Shown piece after piece: positions 8,171 through 17,490 of a stretch of 64,000 nt of DNA. This stretch comes from an uncultured Bacteroidota bacterium (GTDB taxonomy: Bacteria > Bacteroidota > Bacteroidia > Flavobacteriales > Flavobacteriaceae), in assembly GCA_913041125.1 (NCBI GenBank), contig CAJWHM010000006.1, forward strand, positions 1 to 64,000, given 5' to 3'. The position numbers and the translations under genes were made by a program. Under the pieces are notes generated by a model that saw nothing but the letters and a program-made list of their open reading frames with translations, searched no databases and was not told where the DNA came from. Position 1 is the stretch's first letter, and each line of letters opens with the position of its first letter.

Positions 8171-10101
8171 AAATAATATCTTTTGAATGCTTCCATTGCA
8201 GCGTAATCTGCTAGACCCATTTTCTTGTACTTATTTGCAGTTTCTGCGTTGCGTTCTTCAGCGCGGACCCAAAATTCTCTGTTATCATTTCCTTGAAACA
8301 TAACTCCGTCTTTTTGGGATTGATGATAAAAGATTGCTTTACGCTTTCTTAGTACTTGATCTGGACTCATGGGAACAGCCATTTCTATTTCATGTATTTC
8401 CCATTCGTGCCAAGCTCCTCTATAAAGCCAAACCCAACAATCATTCATGAATTTTTTAGTTTTCAATTGCTTTAATGCTTCAAAAATAATATCTAAACAA
8501 ACCTTATGAGTGCCATGAGGATCTGCTAAATCACCAGCAGCATAAATTTGATGTGGTTTTATTGTTTCAATTAATTTTAATGTTTTTTCAATGTCTTTAT
8601 TAGAAATAGGATTTTTTTTAATCGTTCCAGTTTCATAAAAAGGGAGATTCATAAAGTGAACTTGAGAGTCAGGGATTCCAATATATCTGGTAGCTCCGTA
8701 TGATTCACCTTTTCGTATGCTCCCTTTTAGTTTACACACTAAACGGGAAGCTGGTTTTTTAGAATCATCACTTTCAATTGACGCTTTTAGCTCTTTGATT
8801 ATTTTTTTTTCTTTATCTCCAATAACATCAATACCTACTTCAATATATTTTAGAGCATCCTCGTCTGAAACTGCTATATTACCAGATGTCTGATAAGCCA
8901 CGTGTACCTCATGACCTTGCGAAACTAAACGATCAAATGTACCCCCCATAGAAATAACATCGTCATCAGGATGAGGGCTAAAAATAATTACCCTTTTTTT
9001 GTCAGGATTTTTACGTTCTGGTCTATTTGTGTCGTCAGCGTTAGGTTTACCGCCTGGCCATCCAGTGATTGTATGCTGTAATCTATTAAACATCTCAATA
9101 TTCAAATCATAAGATGGTCCATGTAAGGCGAGTAAATCAGACATCCCATTTTGATTAAAGTCTTCATCTGTCAGTTTTAAAACTGACTTACCTGTTTTTT
9201 TGCAAAGCCATGAAATAGCTTTTGATCTATTATTCTCATCCCATTCACAACTTGTTACAAGCCAAGGGGTCTTTATTCTTATTAGTTCTGAAGCAGCTTG
9301 TGGATCTAGAACCAATGTGGTGTTGTGGTGATGTTGAAGATATGTGGTTGGTATTTTATCCGTGATTTTTCCCTCAATTGCTTTTTGAATGATTTCGGCT
9401 TTGTTGGATCCCCAAGCCATTAAAATAATTTTTTTTGCATTTAAAATGGTCTGAATACCCATTGTAATTGCCTTCCTTGGCACATTATCAATTCCTTTAA
9501 ATGAGGAAGCAGCATCAAATCGAGTTACTTGGTCTAGAGTAATGGTCCTTGTTTGAGAATTTAAATGAGATCCTGGCTCATTAAAACCTATGTGTCCTGT
9601 TCGGCCAATTCCTAAAATTTGAAGATCAACACCCCCCAATTTTTCTATTTTCTTTTCATATGCGACACAAGTAGATCTCAAATTTTTTATATCAACTTCT
9701 CCATCAGGTATGTTTATATTTTCCTTTTTTATATCTACATGATTGAATAAGTTTTCATGCATAAAATAAAAATAGCTCTGTATATCTTTTTTAGATATTG
9801 GATAATATTCGTCAAGATTAAACGTGATTACATTATTAAAACTAAGCCCTTCTTCTAAATGAAGTCTAACTAATTCCTTATAAACATTAATAGGACTAGA
9901 TCCAGTTGCAAGACCCAACACACAATTTTTATTTTCCTTTTGTTTACTAATTATTAAATCAGCAATATAATGTGCTATTGCAATACAACCTTCATTAGGA
10001 TTATCTGCAATAACATTGTGTAATTTTTCAAAACGAGACTCTTCAAAACTTCCAGGTGCTTTATATTTTAGAAGCTTTAGTTTTGATTCATTAATCATCA
10101 T
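8167..10101 (-). CDS. nagB: Glucosamine-6-phosphate deaminase fused to a PIG-L/LmbE-like domain
   Basis: The N-terminal half (about 1-290) is a NagB/RpiA-fold glucosamine-6-phosphate deaminase, with GLATGSS near 64-70, NLDEYY near 96-101 and GIGRTGHIGFNEPGS near 165-179. It converts glucosamine-6-phosphate to fructose-6-phosphate and ammonia. The C-terminal half (from about 370) is a PIG-L/LmbE-type zinc deacetylase-like domain with HPDDD at 378-382 and a DPHGTHK motif near 518. This two-domain form of about 640 residues is common in Bacteroidota. The open frame can begin at a TTG three bases earlier; I chose the first ATG at 10101 (a second ATG follows). A TAAATTTG promoter element lies just upstream. 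Confidence 0.92.
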   Translation of the reverse strand: MMINESKLKLLKYKAPGSFEESRFEKLHNVIADNPNEGCIAIAHYIADLIISKQKENKNCVLGLATGSSPINVYKELVRLHLEEGLSFNNVITFNLDEYYPISKKDIQSYFYFMHENLFNHVDIKKENINIPDGEVDIKNLRSTCVAYEKKIEKLGGVDLQILGIGRTGHIGFNEPGSHLNSQTRTITLDQVTRFDAASSFKGIDNVPRKAITMGIQTILNAKKIILMAWGSNKAEIIQKAIEGKITDKIPTTYLQHHHNTTLVLDPQAASELIRIKTPWLVTSCEWDENNRSKAISWLCKKTGKSVLKLTDEDFNQNGMSDLLALHGPSYDLNIEMFNRLQHTITGWPGGKPNADDTNRPERKNPDKKRVIIFSPHPDDDVISMGGTFDRLVSQGHEVHVAYQTSGNIAVSDEDALKYIEVGIDVIGDKEKKIIKELKASIESDDSKKPASRLVCKLKGSIRKGESYGATRYIGIPDSQVHFMNLPFYETGTIKKNPISNKDIEKTLKLIETIKPHQIYAAGDLADPHGTHKVCLDIIFEALKQLKTKKFMNDCWVWLYRGAWHEWEIHEIEMAVPMSPDQVLRKRKAIFYHQSQKDGVMFQGNDNREFWVRAEERNAETANKYKKMGLADYAAMEAFKRYYF

Positions 10102-10117
10102 CAAAGTGTTGCGAACT

Positions 10118-10125
10118 CAAATTTA
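10118..10125 (-). promoter_or_regulatory. Bacteroidota-type -7 promoter element (nagB)
   Basis: On the minus strand the sequence is TAAATTTG, an exact match to the TAnnTTTG -7 consensus of Bacteroidota housekeeping promoters, 16 bases upstream of the nagB ATG. I see no clear -33 TTTG partner. Confidence 0.45.
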
Positions 10126-10186
10126 AGATTTCTTTTATTTAAATCATTTTAATTCTTTTCTTTTTTGATTCTAATAAAAAGATTAA

Positions 10187-10918
10187 CTATTTACTTACTC
10201 GAATATTTTTATTTTTAATATTAGAGACTTTTATAAGATTGCCTGCTTCAAAAAGAATAGGTAAAGAGTCTAGTGAAACAAACTTTACATTTGGTTTAAA
10301 ATTTATATAGTCCTGAAAAATAAATCCTTGATTTAATTGCTTATTCACAGCTTGCCTAAAGCGTGTACCTCCCCCTTCTGTTAAATAATTATAGGCTAGA
10401 TAATCAATCTGTCCGTTATTTATGTTGATCCAATAACGGAATTCGTCCTGGTAGTCTTTCCCTCCACCATTTTCTTTAAAAGTCACTTTAATAGTCCAAT
10501 ATTTTTCATTGAAAATTTTTGCCAACCCTAAATATTTTGTAATTACAGCTTGATCTTTTAGTGGTCTGGGTAATTGAAAAAAATACATTACAGAATTTAA
10601 CGAATTTGAAAATACATTAGTCATACTATCGCTAAGTTCAACAGATTTATTATTAATAAAACGCTTTAATTTTTTTTTTGAACTCATTAAATCTTTAACA
10701 ACATTACCTTCTTTTTTAGTTGTTCTTTGAAAAGAATAAAATTTATTTTTACGTTTTAACTCATATTGATAATCTCTAAAATCGAAAACAATAGAAAAAT
10801 CCTCTTGATCCCATCCATGAGCTTTAATTGATTTATTAATAATCTGAGATGTTGAAATATGGGAAGAATTTGAACAAGAAACTAAAATGAGAAACAATAA
10901 GATTATTTTTTTTTTCAT
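10187..10918 (-). CDS. DUF6503-like lipoprotein
   Basis: The frame can be extended upstream, but the internal ATG at 10918 is the better start. It begins a signal sequence of the lipoprotein type (MKKKIILLFLILVSC) with the lipid-attachment cysteine at about residue 15. The mature part begins with an IINKSIKAHG segment and resembles the Bacteroidota DUF6503 family, which has a LolA/outer-membrane-lipoprotein-like sheet pattern. The function is unknown. It is divergent from trxB and separate from nagB by about 85 bases. Family assignment is from pattern recall and is less certain than the lipoprotein call. Confidence 0.72.
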   Translation of the reverse strand: MKKKIILLFLILVSCSNSSHISTSQIINKSIKAHGWDQEDFSIVFDFRDYQYELKRKNKFYSFQRTTKKEGNVVKDLMSSKKKLKRFINNKSVELSDSMTNVFSNSLNSVMYFFQLPRPLKDQAVITKYLGLAKIFNEKYWTIKVTFKENGGGKDYQDEFRYWININNGQIDYLAYNYLTEGGGTRFRQAVNKQLNQGFIFQDYINFKPNVKFVSLDSLPILFEAGNLIKVSNIKNKNIRVSK

Positions 10919-10984
10919 AGAACAACCTTGATAAAATATTAATAAATCTAATAGATAATAGTAAAACAAATAAAAGATATAATT

Positions 10985-10992
10985 TACTTTTG
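10985..10992 (+). promoter_or_regulatory. Bacteroidota-type -7 promoter element (trxB)
   Basis: TACTTTTG matches the TAnnTTTG consensus exactly and sits 14 bases before the trxB ATG, the same geometry seen before nagB, topA and sulP in this window. Confidence 0.45.
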
Positions 10993-11006
10993 AAACAAAT
11001 ACAAAA

Positions 11007-11957
11007 ATGGAAAATTTAGAAACTCTAATAATTGGTAGTGGACCAGCTGGATATACTGCTGCTATATATGCTGCACGTGCTGATTTAAAACCTGTTATTT
11101 ATACTGGTTTGGAGCCCGGTGGTCAACTTACAACAACAACAGAAGTTGATAATTTTCCAGGATACCCTCAAGGTATTGATGGTCCCACTATGATGGTCCA
11201 ATTACAAGAACAAGCAGAGCGATTTGGTACAGAAGTTCGAGTTGGATTTATAAATAATGTAGAGTTCTCTTCAAAGTATGGAGGAATTCATAAAGTCATT
11301 ACTGATAGTGGTAAAGAAATTAATACGAGAAGTATCATAATAAGTACCGGGGCTTCAGCAAAATACTTAGGTATACCAAGTGAACAGCGTTTAAGAGGAG
11401 GGGGTGTTTCGGCATGTGCAGTTTGTGATGGTTTTTTTTATAAAGGACAAGAAGTTGCACTAGTTGGAGGTGGAGATACAGCTGCTGAAGAAGCAACTTA
11501 CTTGGCTAAAATTTGTTCGAAAGTAACCATGTTGGTTAGAAAAGATCATATGCGTGCATCTAAAGCTATGCAACATCGAGTCAATAACACCTCAAATATT
11601 GATCTAAAATATAATACTGAAATTGACGAAGTGTTAGGTGAAAATGTAGTTGAAGGAATTAGAATGAAAAATAATATAACAGGCAGTACAGAAGAAATCA
11701 AAATTACAGGACTTTTTATAGCTATTGGTCACAAACCAAATACAGAAATATTTAAAGGAAAACTTGAAATGGATCAAGAAGGATATATAATAACAAAAGG
11801 CAAATCAACATCCACAAATATTCCTGGAGTTTTTGCATCTGGGGATGTTCAAGATAAGGAGTACAGACAAGCTGTTACAGCAGCAGGCACTGGCTGTATG
11901 GCTGCACTAGATGCAGAAAGGTATTTACAAAGTATTCCTAATGTAAATGGATCTTAA
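11007..11957 (+). CDS. trxB: Thioredoxin-disulfide reductase
   Basis: This 316-residue flavoenzyme passes electrons from NADPH to thioredoxin in the cytoplasm. The FAD-binding GSGPAG is at residues 10-15, the redox-active CAVC at Cys137-Cys140, the NADPH-binding GGGDTA at 154-159, and the FAD-binding C-terminal stretch GVFASGD near 275. Length and motif order match low-molecular-weight TrxB. It is convergent with the ABC-F gene, with four bases between the stops, and is preceded by a TACTTTTG promoter element. Confidence 0.97.
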   Translation: MENLETLIIGSGPAGYTAAIYAARADLKPVIYTGLEPGGQLTTTTEVDNFPGYPQGIDGPTMMVQLQEQAERFGTEVRVGFINNVEFSSKYGGIHKVITDSGKEINTRSIIISTGASAKYLGIPSEQRLRGGGVSACAVCDGFFYKGQEVALVGGGDTAAEEATYLAKICSKVTMLVRKDHMRASKAMQHRVNNTSNIDLKYNTEIDEVLGENVVEGIRMKNNITGSTEEIKITGLFIAIGHKPNTEIFKGKLEMDQEGYIITKGKSTSTNIPGVFASGDVQDKEYRQAVTAAGTGCMAALDAERYLQSIPNVNGS

Positions 11958-11961
11958 GTTT

Positions 11962-13857
11962 CTACTTAATTTGAATTGCCTCCCATTCGTCGATTAAATC
12001 TTTAAGCTTATTTTTCTTCGCCTGATAAATATCAAAAAAATTTGGTTCTCTAATCGTTCTCTCATAATCCACTTCAAGATCAAAATCTATGTCTTTGATT
12101 TCTTTCTCTAGTTGAGCTATCTGATTTTCAATTTTTTTTACTTTTTTAATAACCTCTCTGTTTTTTTTATGTTCAATAAATGATTTTTTTGTCTCATTTC
12201 CATTTTGAGAGTTTGAATTTTTTGATTTTTTTTCTAATTCTTTTATTGATGATAGTTTTTGGTCCTCTAAATAAGAGTTTAAATCACCTAAAAAAGGCTT
12301 TACTTTATGATCTTTAAATGCAATTACTTTTTCACAAAGACCTTGAAGAAAATCTCTGTCATGTGAAACTAAAATTAAAGTGCCTTCAAATTTTTTCAAA
12401 GCTTCTTTTAATATATTTTTAGATAATATGTCTAAGTGATTTGTTGGTTCATCCATTATCAATACATTAAAAGGTTGCAATAGGAGTTTACATAATGCTA
12501 AACGATTTCTTTCGCCCCCAGATAACACATGAATTTTTTTATCAACATCTTCACCAGAAAATAAAAAAGCTCCTAAAAGGTCGCGAACTTTAGTTCTATT
12601 TTCTGGTGAAGATGTATTTTCTGCTTCCTCAATAACTGAATTATTACCCTCTAAATAAGATGATTGATCTTGCGCAAAATAACCCAATTCAACGTTATGC
12701 CCTAATTTAAGGTGTCCTTCACTTTCTAATTCACCAATAATAATTTTTGCTAAAGTTGATTTTCCTTGACCATTTTGCCCGACAAATGCTATTTTTTCAC
12801 CCCTTTCTATTTCAAAGTTAACCTCGCTAAGTACTTTTTTCTCTCCAAAATATTTAGAAATATCTTGTGCTTTGAAAATTATTTTCCCTGGTTGTTGAGA
12901 AATATTAAATCCAAATTTCATATTTTTATTTTCTTCTGGATCTATTTCAATACGCTCTATTTTATTAAGTTTTTTAATTAAAGATTGAGCCATACTTGCC
13001 TTTGAAGCTTTTGCACGAAACTTTTCAATTAATTTTTCTGTCTGTTGTATTTGTTTATTTTGATTTTTTTGGGCAGCTTTTTGTTGCTGAAGAAGTTCTT
13101 TGCGCAATATCATATAATTCGAATAGGACTTTTTGAAATCAAAGATGCGATGCTGGACAATTTCTATAGTTCTATTAGTTATTCTATCCAAAAACATCTT
13201 GTCATGAGATACAAGGATTATTGCTCCCTTATATTTCAATAAGAATTGTTCTAACCAAATTATAGATTCAATATCTAAGTGATTTGTAGGTTCATCAAGT
13301 AATAAAATATCATTATCTTTTAATAAAAGCTTTGCTAGCTCAATTCGCATTCTCCATCCTCCAGAGAATGTATCTGTTAAAGAATGTAAATCGTCACTTG
13401 TGAATCCAAGCCCTAGGAGTATTTTTTCAGCTTGTGACTGGTAATTATACCCCCCTAAAATTTCATATTGAGAATTTAAATCAGTGAATTCAAGTAATAT
13501 TTTTTTGTATTCTGCACTTTCAAAATCAACTGTTTTTTCTAATATTTTATTTATCTCTTTTTGACGATTCTCGATTTTTAAGATTTCCTCAAAAGCTAAA
13601 TAAGTTTCTTCTATAACTGAGCGCCCATATTCAAAATTAAAGTCTTGAGATAAGTATCCAATTTTACAGTTTTTATCAAATGATATATTTCCAGAAGTTG
13701 GATTTTGATTTTTAGCTAAAATTTTTAGAAGTGTTGATTTTCCTGCTCCATTTTTCCCAATCAAGCCCACTCTATCTCCTTTTCCTAACCTAAATGATAT
13801 TGATTCGAATAGGGAATCTCCACCAAAATACACAGAAAGATTATTAACATTTAACAT
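11962..13857 (-). CDS. ABC-F family ATPase (Uup/EttA-like)
   Basis: The 631-residue protein has two ABC ATPase domains in one chain and no membrane segment, the hallmark of ABC-F proteins that act on ribosomes. The first Walker A, GKNGAGKST, is at 34-42 with signature LSDTFSGGW-type sequence downstream. The second Walker A, GQNGQGKST, lies near 360 and is followed by LSGGERNR. Both halves carry the Walker B form LLLDEPTNHLD or LIMDEPTNHLD. A lysine-rich interdomain linker (about 245-300) and a C-terminal coiled coil (about 560-631) point to the Uup-like branch. A role in rescue of stalled ribosomes is likely; antibiotic protection is possible but unsupported. Confidence 0.93.
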   Translation of the reverse strand: MLNVNNLSVYFGGDSLFESISFRLGKGDRVGLIGKNGAGKSTLLKILAKNQNPTSGNISFDKNCKIGYLSQDFNFEYGRSVIEETYLAFEEILKIENRQKEINKILEKTVDFESAEYKKILLEFTDLNSQYEILGGYNYQSQAEKILLGLGFTSDDLHSLTDTFSGGWRMRIELAKLLLKDNDILLLDEPTNHLDIESIIWLEQFLLKYKGAIILVSHDKMFLDRITNRTIEIVQHRIFDFKKSYSNYMILRKELLQQQKAAQKNQNKQIQQTEKLIEKFRAKASKASMAQSLIKKLNKIERIEIDPEENKNMKFGFNISQQPGKIIFKAQDISKYFGEKKVLSEVNFEIERGEKIAFVGQNGQGKSTLAKIIIGELESEGHLKLGHNVELGYFAQDQSSYLEGNNSVIEEAENTSSPENRTKVRDLLGAFLFSGEDVDKKIHVLSGGERNRLALCKLLLQPFNVLIMDEPTNHLDILSKNILKEALKKFEGTLILVSHDRDFLQGLCEKVIAFKDHKVKPFLGDLNSYLEDQKLSSIKELEKKSKNSNSQNGNETKKSFIEHKKNREVIKKVKKIENQIAQLEKEIKDIDFDLEVDYERTIREPNFFDIYQAKKNKLKDLIDEWEAIQIK

Positions 13858-13860
13858 TTC

Positions 13861-14919
13861 TTATTTAAATGAATTGCTAAAATAAGACTGAAAACGATCA
13901 ATTGTGACAGAAGTCGGTAATTCTTTATTTTCTTCAATAAATTGGTATAACAATTCAGCAAGTAAAGGTCCCATTAAAAGCCCTCTAGCTCCTAAGCCAT
14001 TAAAAACAAAAAGACGTTTTTCTAAAGGATGTACTCCCAATAGAGGTCTCCTATCAATTACTGTTGGCCTCATTCCTGTTCCTTGATGAACTACTTCAAA
14101 AGAACAGTTAAGCCTTTCGTGCAATTTTTTTAGAATCCATTCTTTAGCTGATTTAGTTATATTATCTGTTTTATCTTTTCTATCGAAAGTAGCACCTACC
14201 CAAAATATTTCTTTTTCAATTGGAACTATAAATAATCCTCCTTTTATGATTGCTTCAGGAGAAAGATTTTTTGTTCTTATATGGATAAACTCACCCTTTG
14301 ATCCTATTAAAGGTAAATACGAAAACCATGGATTGTTTTTTAGACCAAATCCTTCGCAAAAAATTATTTTTGAAGCCTTAATTCCTTTATAATCTATATA
14401 GTCTTTATTGATAATTAATTTATTATAATCAAAAGGTTCACTCAAAAGAGAATTTGAATCTAATTGGCTCTTAAATATATCAAGCATTTTAATTATTTCA
14501 ACTCTTCCTACATTTGTCACAATACCATAACCGTAATCAGCTTTAATATTTTTTTCATTTCGGTTATTAGTTATTTTAGAAAAAAATCTATTTAAATCTT
14601 TTTTATTAGAAGCGATTGACCAATTATTATTATCTGAAATTTTATTAAAATAATTATGAATTGGGAGAGTATGGAAAATTTTGTTACCATAATCTTTTTC
14701 GTGCTTTTTATATTTTAAGAGTGCCTTTCTATAAAATTCTATCGAATTCCACGATAGTGTAAAACGCTTAATTATAGTAGGATTTAGAATGCCCCCAGCA
14801 TTTCTACTCGCACCTAACTTGTCATCTGAAATAATTAAAAATTCTTTACCGTAATCTTCTAGCACTTTTGCATAATGATATCCTGCTAAACCATAACCTA
14901 CAATTATTGTATTTCTCAA
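13861..14919 (-). CDS. FAD-dependent oxidoreductase (DAO family)
   Basis: This is a D-amino-acid-oxidase/glycine-oxidase-like flavoprotein. A dinucleotide-binding segment (IIVGYGLAG) lies at the very N-terminus. The C-terminus has the DAO pattern GMRPTVIDRRPLLG and an FNGLGARGLLMGP stretch that closes the FAD site. The frame stays open to a TTG at 14958, but that start lies inside the gldN terminator hairpin. I therefore prefer the TTG at 14919, which places the Rossmann motif five residues in. MnmC-C-like and ThiO-like enzymes are alternatives; the substrate is unknown. It lies 3 bases upstream of the ABC-F gene on the same strand. Confidence 0.8.
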   Translation of the reverse strand: MRNTIIVGYGLAGYHYAKVLEDYGKEFLIISDDKLGASRNAGGILNPTIIKRFTLSWNSIEFYRKALLKYKKHEKDYGNKIFHTLPIHNYFNKISDNNNWSIASNKKDLNRFFSKITNNRNEKNIKADYGYGIVTNVGRVEIIKMLDIFKSQLDSNSLLSEPFDYNKLIINKDYIDYKGIKASKIIFCEGFGLKNNPWFSYLPLIGSKGEFIHIRTKNLSPEAIIKGGLFIVPIEKEIFWVGATFDRKDKTDNITKSAKEWILKKLHERLNCSFEVVHQGTGMRPTVIDRRPLLGVHPLEKRLFVFNGLGARGLLMGPLLAELLYQFIEENKELPTSVTIDRFQSYFSNSFK

Positions 14920-14935
14920 AATATTAAAATTGCAT

Positions 14936-14964
14936 AAAAAAAGCGCTAATGTTTCCAATAGCGC
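14936..14964 (-). terminator. Intrinsic terminator after gldN
   Basis: On the minus strand a GCGCTA/TAGCGC stem (14959-14964 and 14943-14948) with a 10-base loop is followed by seven T residues (14942-14936). It sits 22 bases past the gldN stop and closes the gldKLMN transcript. Confidence 0.8.
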
Positions 14965-14985
14965 CTATTTGATTTAAATATACTT

Positions 14986-15891
14986 TTAATTATTCCACAT
15001 GTCTTGTTCAAAATCTCTAATTACAGATTTTATTCGGTCAGACTCCAAAAGTTGACGTAAAGCGTCTTCGTATATATATTCTTTTACTTCACGGTCTTCA
15101 TAAACATTTTCTTCCTTATATATGGTAGAGTTGAAGCGTCTGGAATTAAGCATCATATCGTAAGTTATGGGCTGAGATGAATTTTTACTATTAAATACTT
15201 TGTTTCTATTTAATTCTTCACGAGCGTCTGGAAACCAAACCCAAAATAAGGGTACTAAAGCGTTTGCCATTGCTTCTGGTCCTTCACTCAGTGTTGAGAC
15301 ATCAGGAGCTACAGGAGCAATACCTAATAATCTATACTTTAATTCACCTAATCTTTTATTGAAATACCACGTCCCTTTGATGCGATATTGAATAACTTTA
15401 TCAGACTCAATTTTGTATATATCATAATCATCCTCTGTCACTGTTTCTCCTGCATTTGATTTCTCTATACCTTCAGAAGATAATTGTCTTAATTCAAGAA
15501 CATCTCCTAAGTCTTCATATGTGAGTTTGTCATTAAAATAATCGGTTGCATAAACTTCAGTAATATTACCTTCAATTATACCATCCATAAGCACTCTAAA
15601 AAGTGATTTTCTATTACTCGATAAATAACCATTATTTACCCTAGGATAATAATATGGAAAATTAATTCTTTCATCTAAATCAATAATTTCCCATATAGTC
15701 TTTGACCACAATACATCTCTGTCGTCAACATACCCATATTCAATAGGAGAGACATTTTCTGCTTCAATTTGTTGTTCATTCATTTGGCCAACTTCTTGAG
15801 GAACTTTTGCGTTTAGCAAGTTGGATTGGGCATTTGAAAGATTAAAACTTAGTAATGCTAATATTAAGGCAAAAAATGTTGACTTATCCAT
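14986..15891 (-). CDS. gldN: Gliding motility / type IX secretion protein GldN
   Basis: The 301-residue exported protein (signal peptide about 1-21, ending SNAQ) has the GldN/PorN pattern. A DVLWSKTIWEIIDLDERINFP-type segment lies near residues 59-79, followed by RYRIKGTWYFNKRLGELKYRL-like sequence in the middle and a VWFPDAREEL stretch. GldN is a periplasmic partner of GldK; together they form a ring under the outer membrane that belongs to the type IX secretion core. It is the last gene of gldK-gldL-gldM-gldN, 12 bases after gldM, and is followed by a clear terminator. Confidence 0.94.
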   Translation of the reverse strand: MDKSTFFALILALLSFNLSNAQSNLLNAKVPQEVGQMNEQQIEAENVSPIEYGYVDDRDVLWSKTIWEIIDLDERINFPYYYPRVNNGYLSSNRKSLFRVLMDGIIEGNITEVYATDYFNDKLTYEDLGDVLELRQLSSEGIEKSNAGETVTEDDYDIYKIESDKVIQYRIKGTWYFNKRLGELKYRLLGIAPVAPDVSTLSEGPEAMANALVPLFWVWFPDAREELNRNKVFNSKNSSQPITYDMMLNSRRFNSTIYKEENVYEDREVKEYIYEDALRQLLESDRIKSVIRDFEQDMWNN

Positions 15892-15903
15892 AATTTAAAC
15901 AAA

Positions 15904-17481
15904 TTAGTTGATCGTAATTGATATCGGTGATGTTTGTTTTAACTTATAACTCGGATTTGTAGGAATTATTACATCTATATCAGAAATAATTACGGTTTGG
16001 CCATTTTTTATCCTACTTAACATTTGTTTAGCTTTTGCATTAAGCCTATCTCCATTAATCACAACACTTGGTTGACCAGGAGCTCTAAATCTAAAAGATT
16101 TTGTTTGTAATGGAAGATCGAAGTCAAAATCTTCAAGCCTTGCCTCTACTTTTCCTCTTTCTAAACTGGTTTTTGGGATTGTAAATGATCCAGACTGACC
16201 TCTAAAGTATCCTGCAGGCTTCGGAATATCTTTAATTCTAAAAGTTGAAACAGATGAAACTCTATTCCCGTCAGGTAATGTTCCAGAGACATTAATTTTT
16301 ACTTCACGCCCTTTTCCAGGAAAAAGATTATACTTACTCCCTCTTACTCTTTTTAGTCCAGTTGCACTCGCTCTGACTTTACTATCAATTATTCCTGGTA
16401 TAGAAATTGTTATTGGATTTTGTACTCCTCTGTAAACAACATTCATTTTATCAGCTGAAATAACAGCAGAATTTGGTTTAGATATAACAGTATAAGTTTG
16501 TGTAACCTTAATTCTAGATTCTTCTCCATCATTAAGGAAAATTAAATCACCTTCAATTGTATGGTCACCTGGATTTCCAGAATTGACATTTAACTTGATT
16601 CCTCCAGGTATCAATTCGTAATCTTTTTCAGAAATCTTTCTCCCATCAATTTTTAAATCAACTCCATTTGGATTTTGTGCTCCACCTTTTCTTCCAAGAA
16701 TTACACTTCCATCAAATTTTTCTCCCGGATAATAAGCTCCTTTTTCCGTAACTAATAAACTAGTATAATTTGATTGATTAACTTTAGAAGACATTTTTAG
16801 CTCTTTACCCATTAATGTTGTTAAAACATCGTGTTCTGTTTGTCTTATGTCATTCTGCATCATTGTTAGTTTTGCTAGTGAAGAAATAAGTGGAAATCCT
16901 TTGAAATTAGCATCTAACCAAGGTTCATCAATATCATCTCTATTTTTAACATTATTGTTTTGGTCTCCAGTAAAAAATCTGGCTTCAACCATATCAATAG
17001 ATTCAGGATATTGGCTACCAAAAACTTGAATTACATGCATTCTATATTCTTGGATCATTTCAATAAATTTGTTTTTTCCTTCCTCAGAACCTTCTTTAAA
17101 CCATATAACGTCTAAGGATTCACCTTTATCCATCTGAGAAAACTCTTTTAAATCCGGGTCCTTCTCTCTTTGCTTTTCAGTAATTTGCTTTTTTAAATCT
17201 TCAATTGCATTATAAAAAGCATCTGACTCTTTTTTAATCTGTTCTGCAGTTCTTTTGTGACCAATCCATTTACCACCTTTTTCCTCAGCATTGACGTTTA
17301 TATTTTCTAAAAGCAAGTTATTACTTTCATCAACTCTAACGTTGGCATCAGATATTTTTTCAAACATCTGACCAAATCCATCAAGTACTTCTTTACTTAC
17401 GTTAAGTGCAAGCATGGTGATAAATACCAGGTACATCAAGCTTATAAGTTTCTGCCTGGGGGTTTCTTTTGCTCCTGCCAT
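15904..17481 (-). CDS. gldM: Gliding motility / type IX secretion motor protein GldM
   Basis: The 525-residue protein has one N-terminal membrane helix (about 10-30) and a long periplasmic part of stacked beta domains, as in known GldM/PorM structures. The conserved arginine in the motif TPRQKLI is residue 9, which corresponds to the arginine that pairs with a GldL glutamate in the proton-driven motor (family knowledge). GldM forms the rotating dimer of the type IX motor and reaches toward GldK/GldN. It starts 9 bases after gldL ends and precedes gldN by 12 bases. Length is normal for the family. Confidence 0.96.
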   Translation of the reverse strand: MAGAKETPRQKLISLMYLVFITMLALNVSKEVLDGFGQMFEKISDANVRVDESNNLLLENINVNAEEKGGKWIGHKRTAEQIKKESDAFYNAIEDLKKQITEKQREKDPDLKEFSQMDKGESLDVIWFKEGSEEGKNKFIEMIQEYRMHVIQVFGSQYPESIDMVEARFFTGDQNNNVKNRDDIDEPWLDANFKGFPLISSLAKLTMMQNDIRQTEHDVLTTLMGKELKMSSKVNQSNYTSLLVTEKGAYYPGEKFDGSVILGRKGGAQNPNGVDLKIDGRKISEKDYELIPGGIKLNVNSGNPGDHTIEGDLIFLNDGEESRIKVTQTYTVISKPNSAVISADKMNVVYRGVQNPITISIPGIIDSKVRASATGLKRVRGSKYNLFPGKGREVKINVSGTLPDGNRVSSVSTFRIKDIPKPAGYFRGQSGSFTIPKTSLERGKVEARLEDFDFDLPLQTKSFRFRAPGQPSVVINGDRLNAKAKQMLSRIKNGQTVIISDIDVIIPTNPSYKLKQTSPISITIN

Positions 17482-17490
17482 GACTTATAA

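Noticed and set aside
11954-11969. TTAAGT/ACTTAA hairpin between trxB and the ABC-F gene as a terminator
   Set aside because: The stem is six A/T-rich pairs overlapping both stop codons and lacks a long T-run; not strong enough to call.
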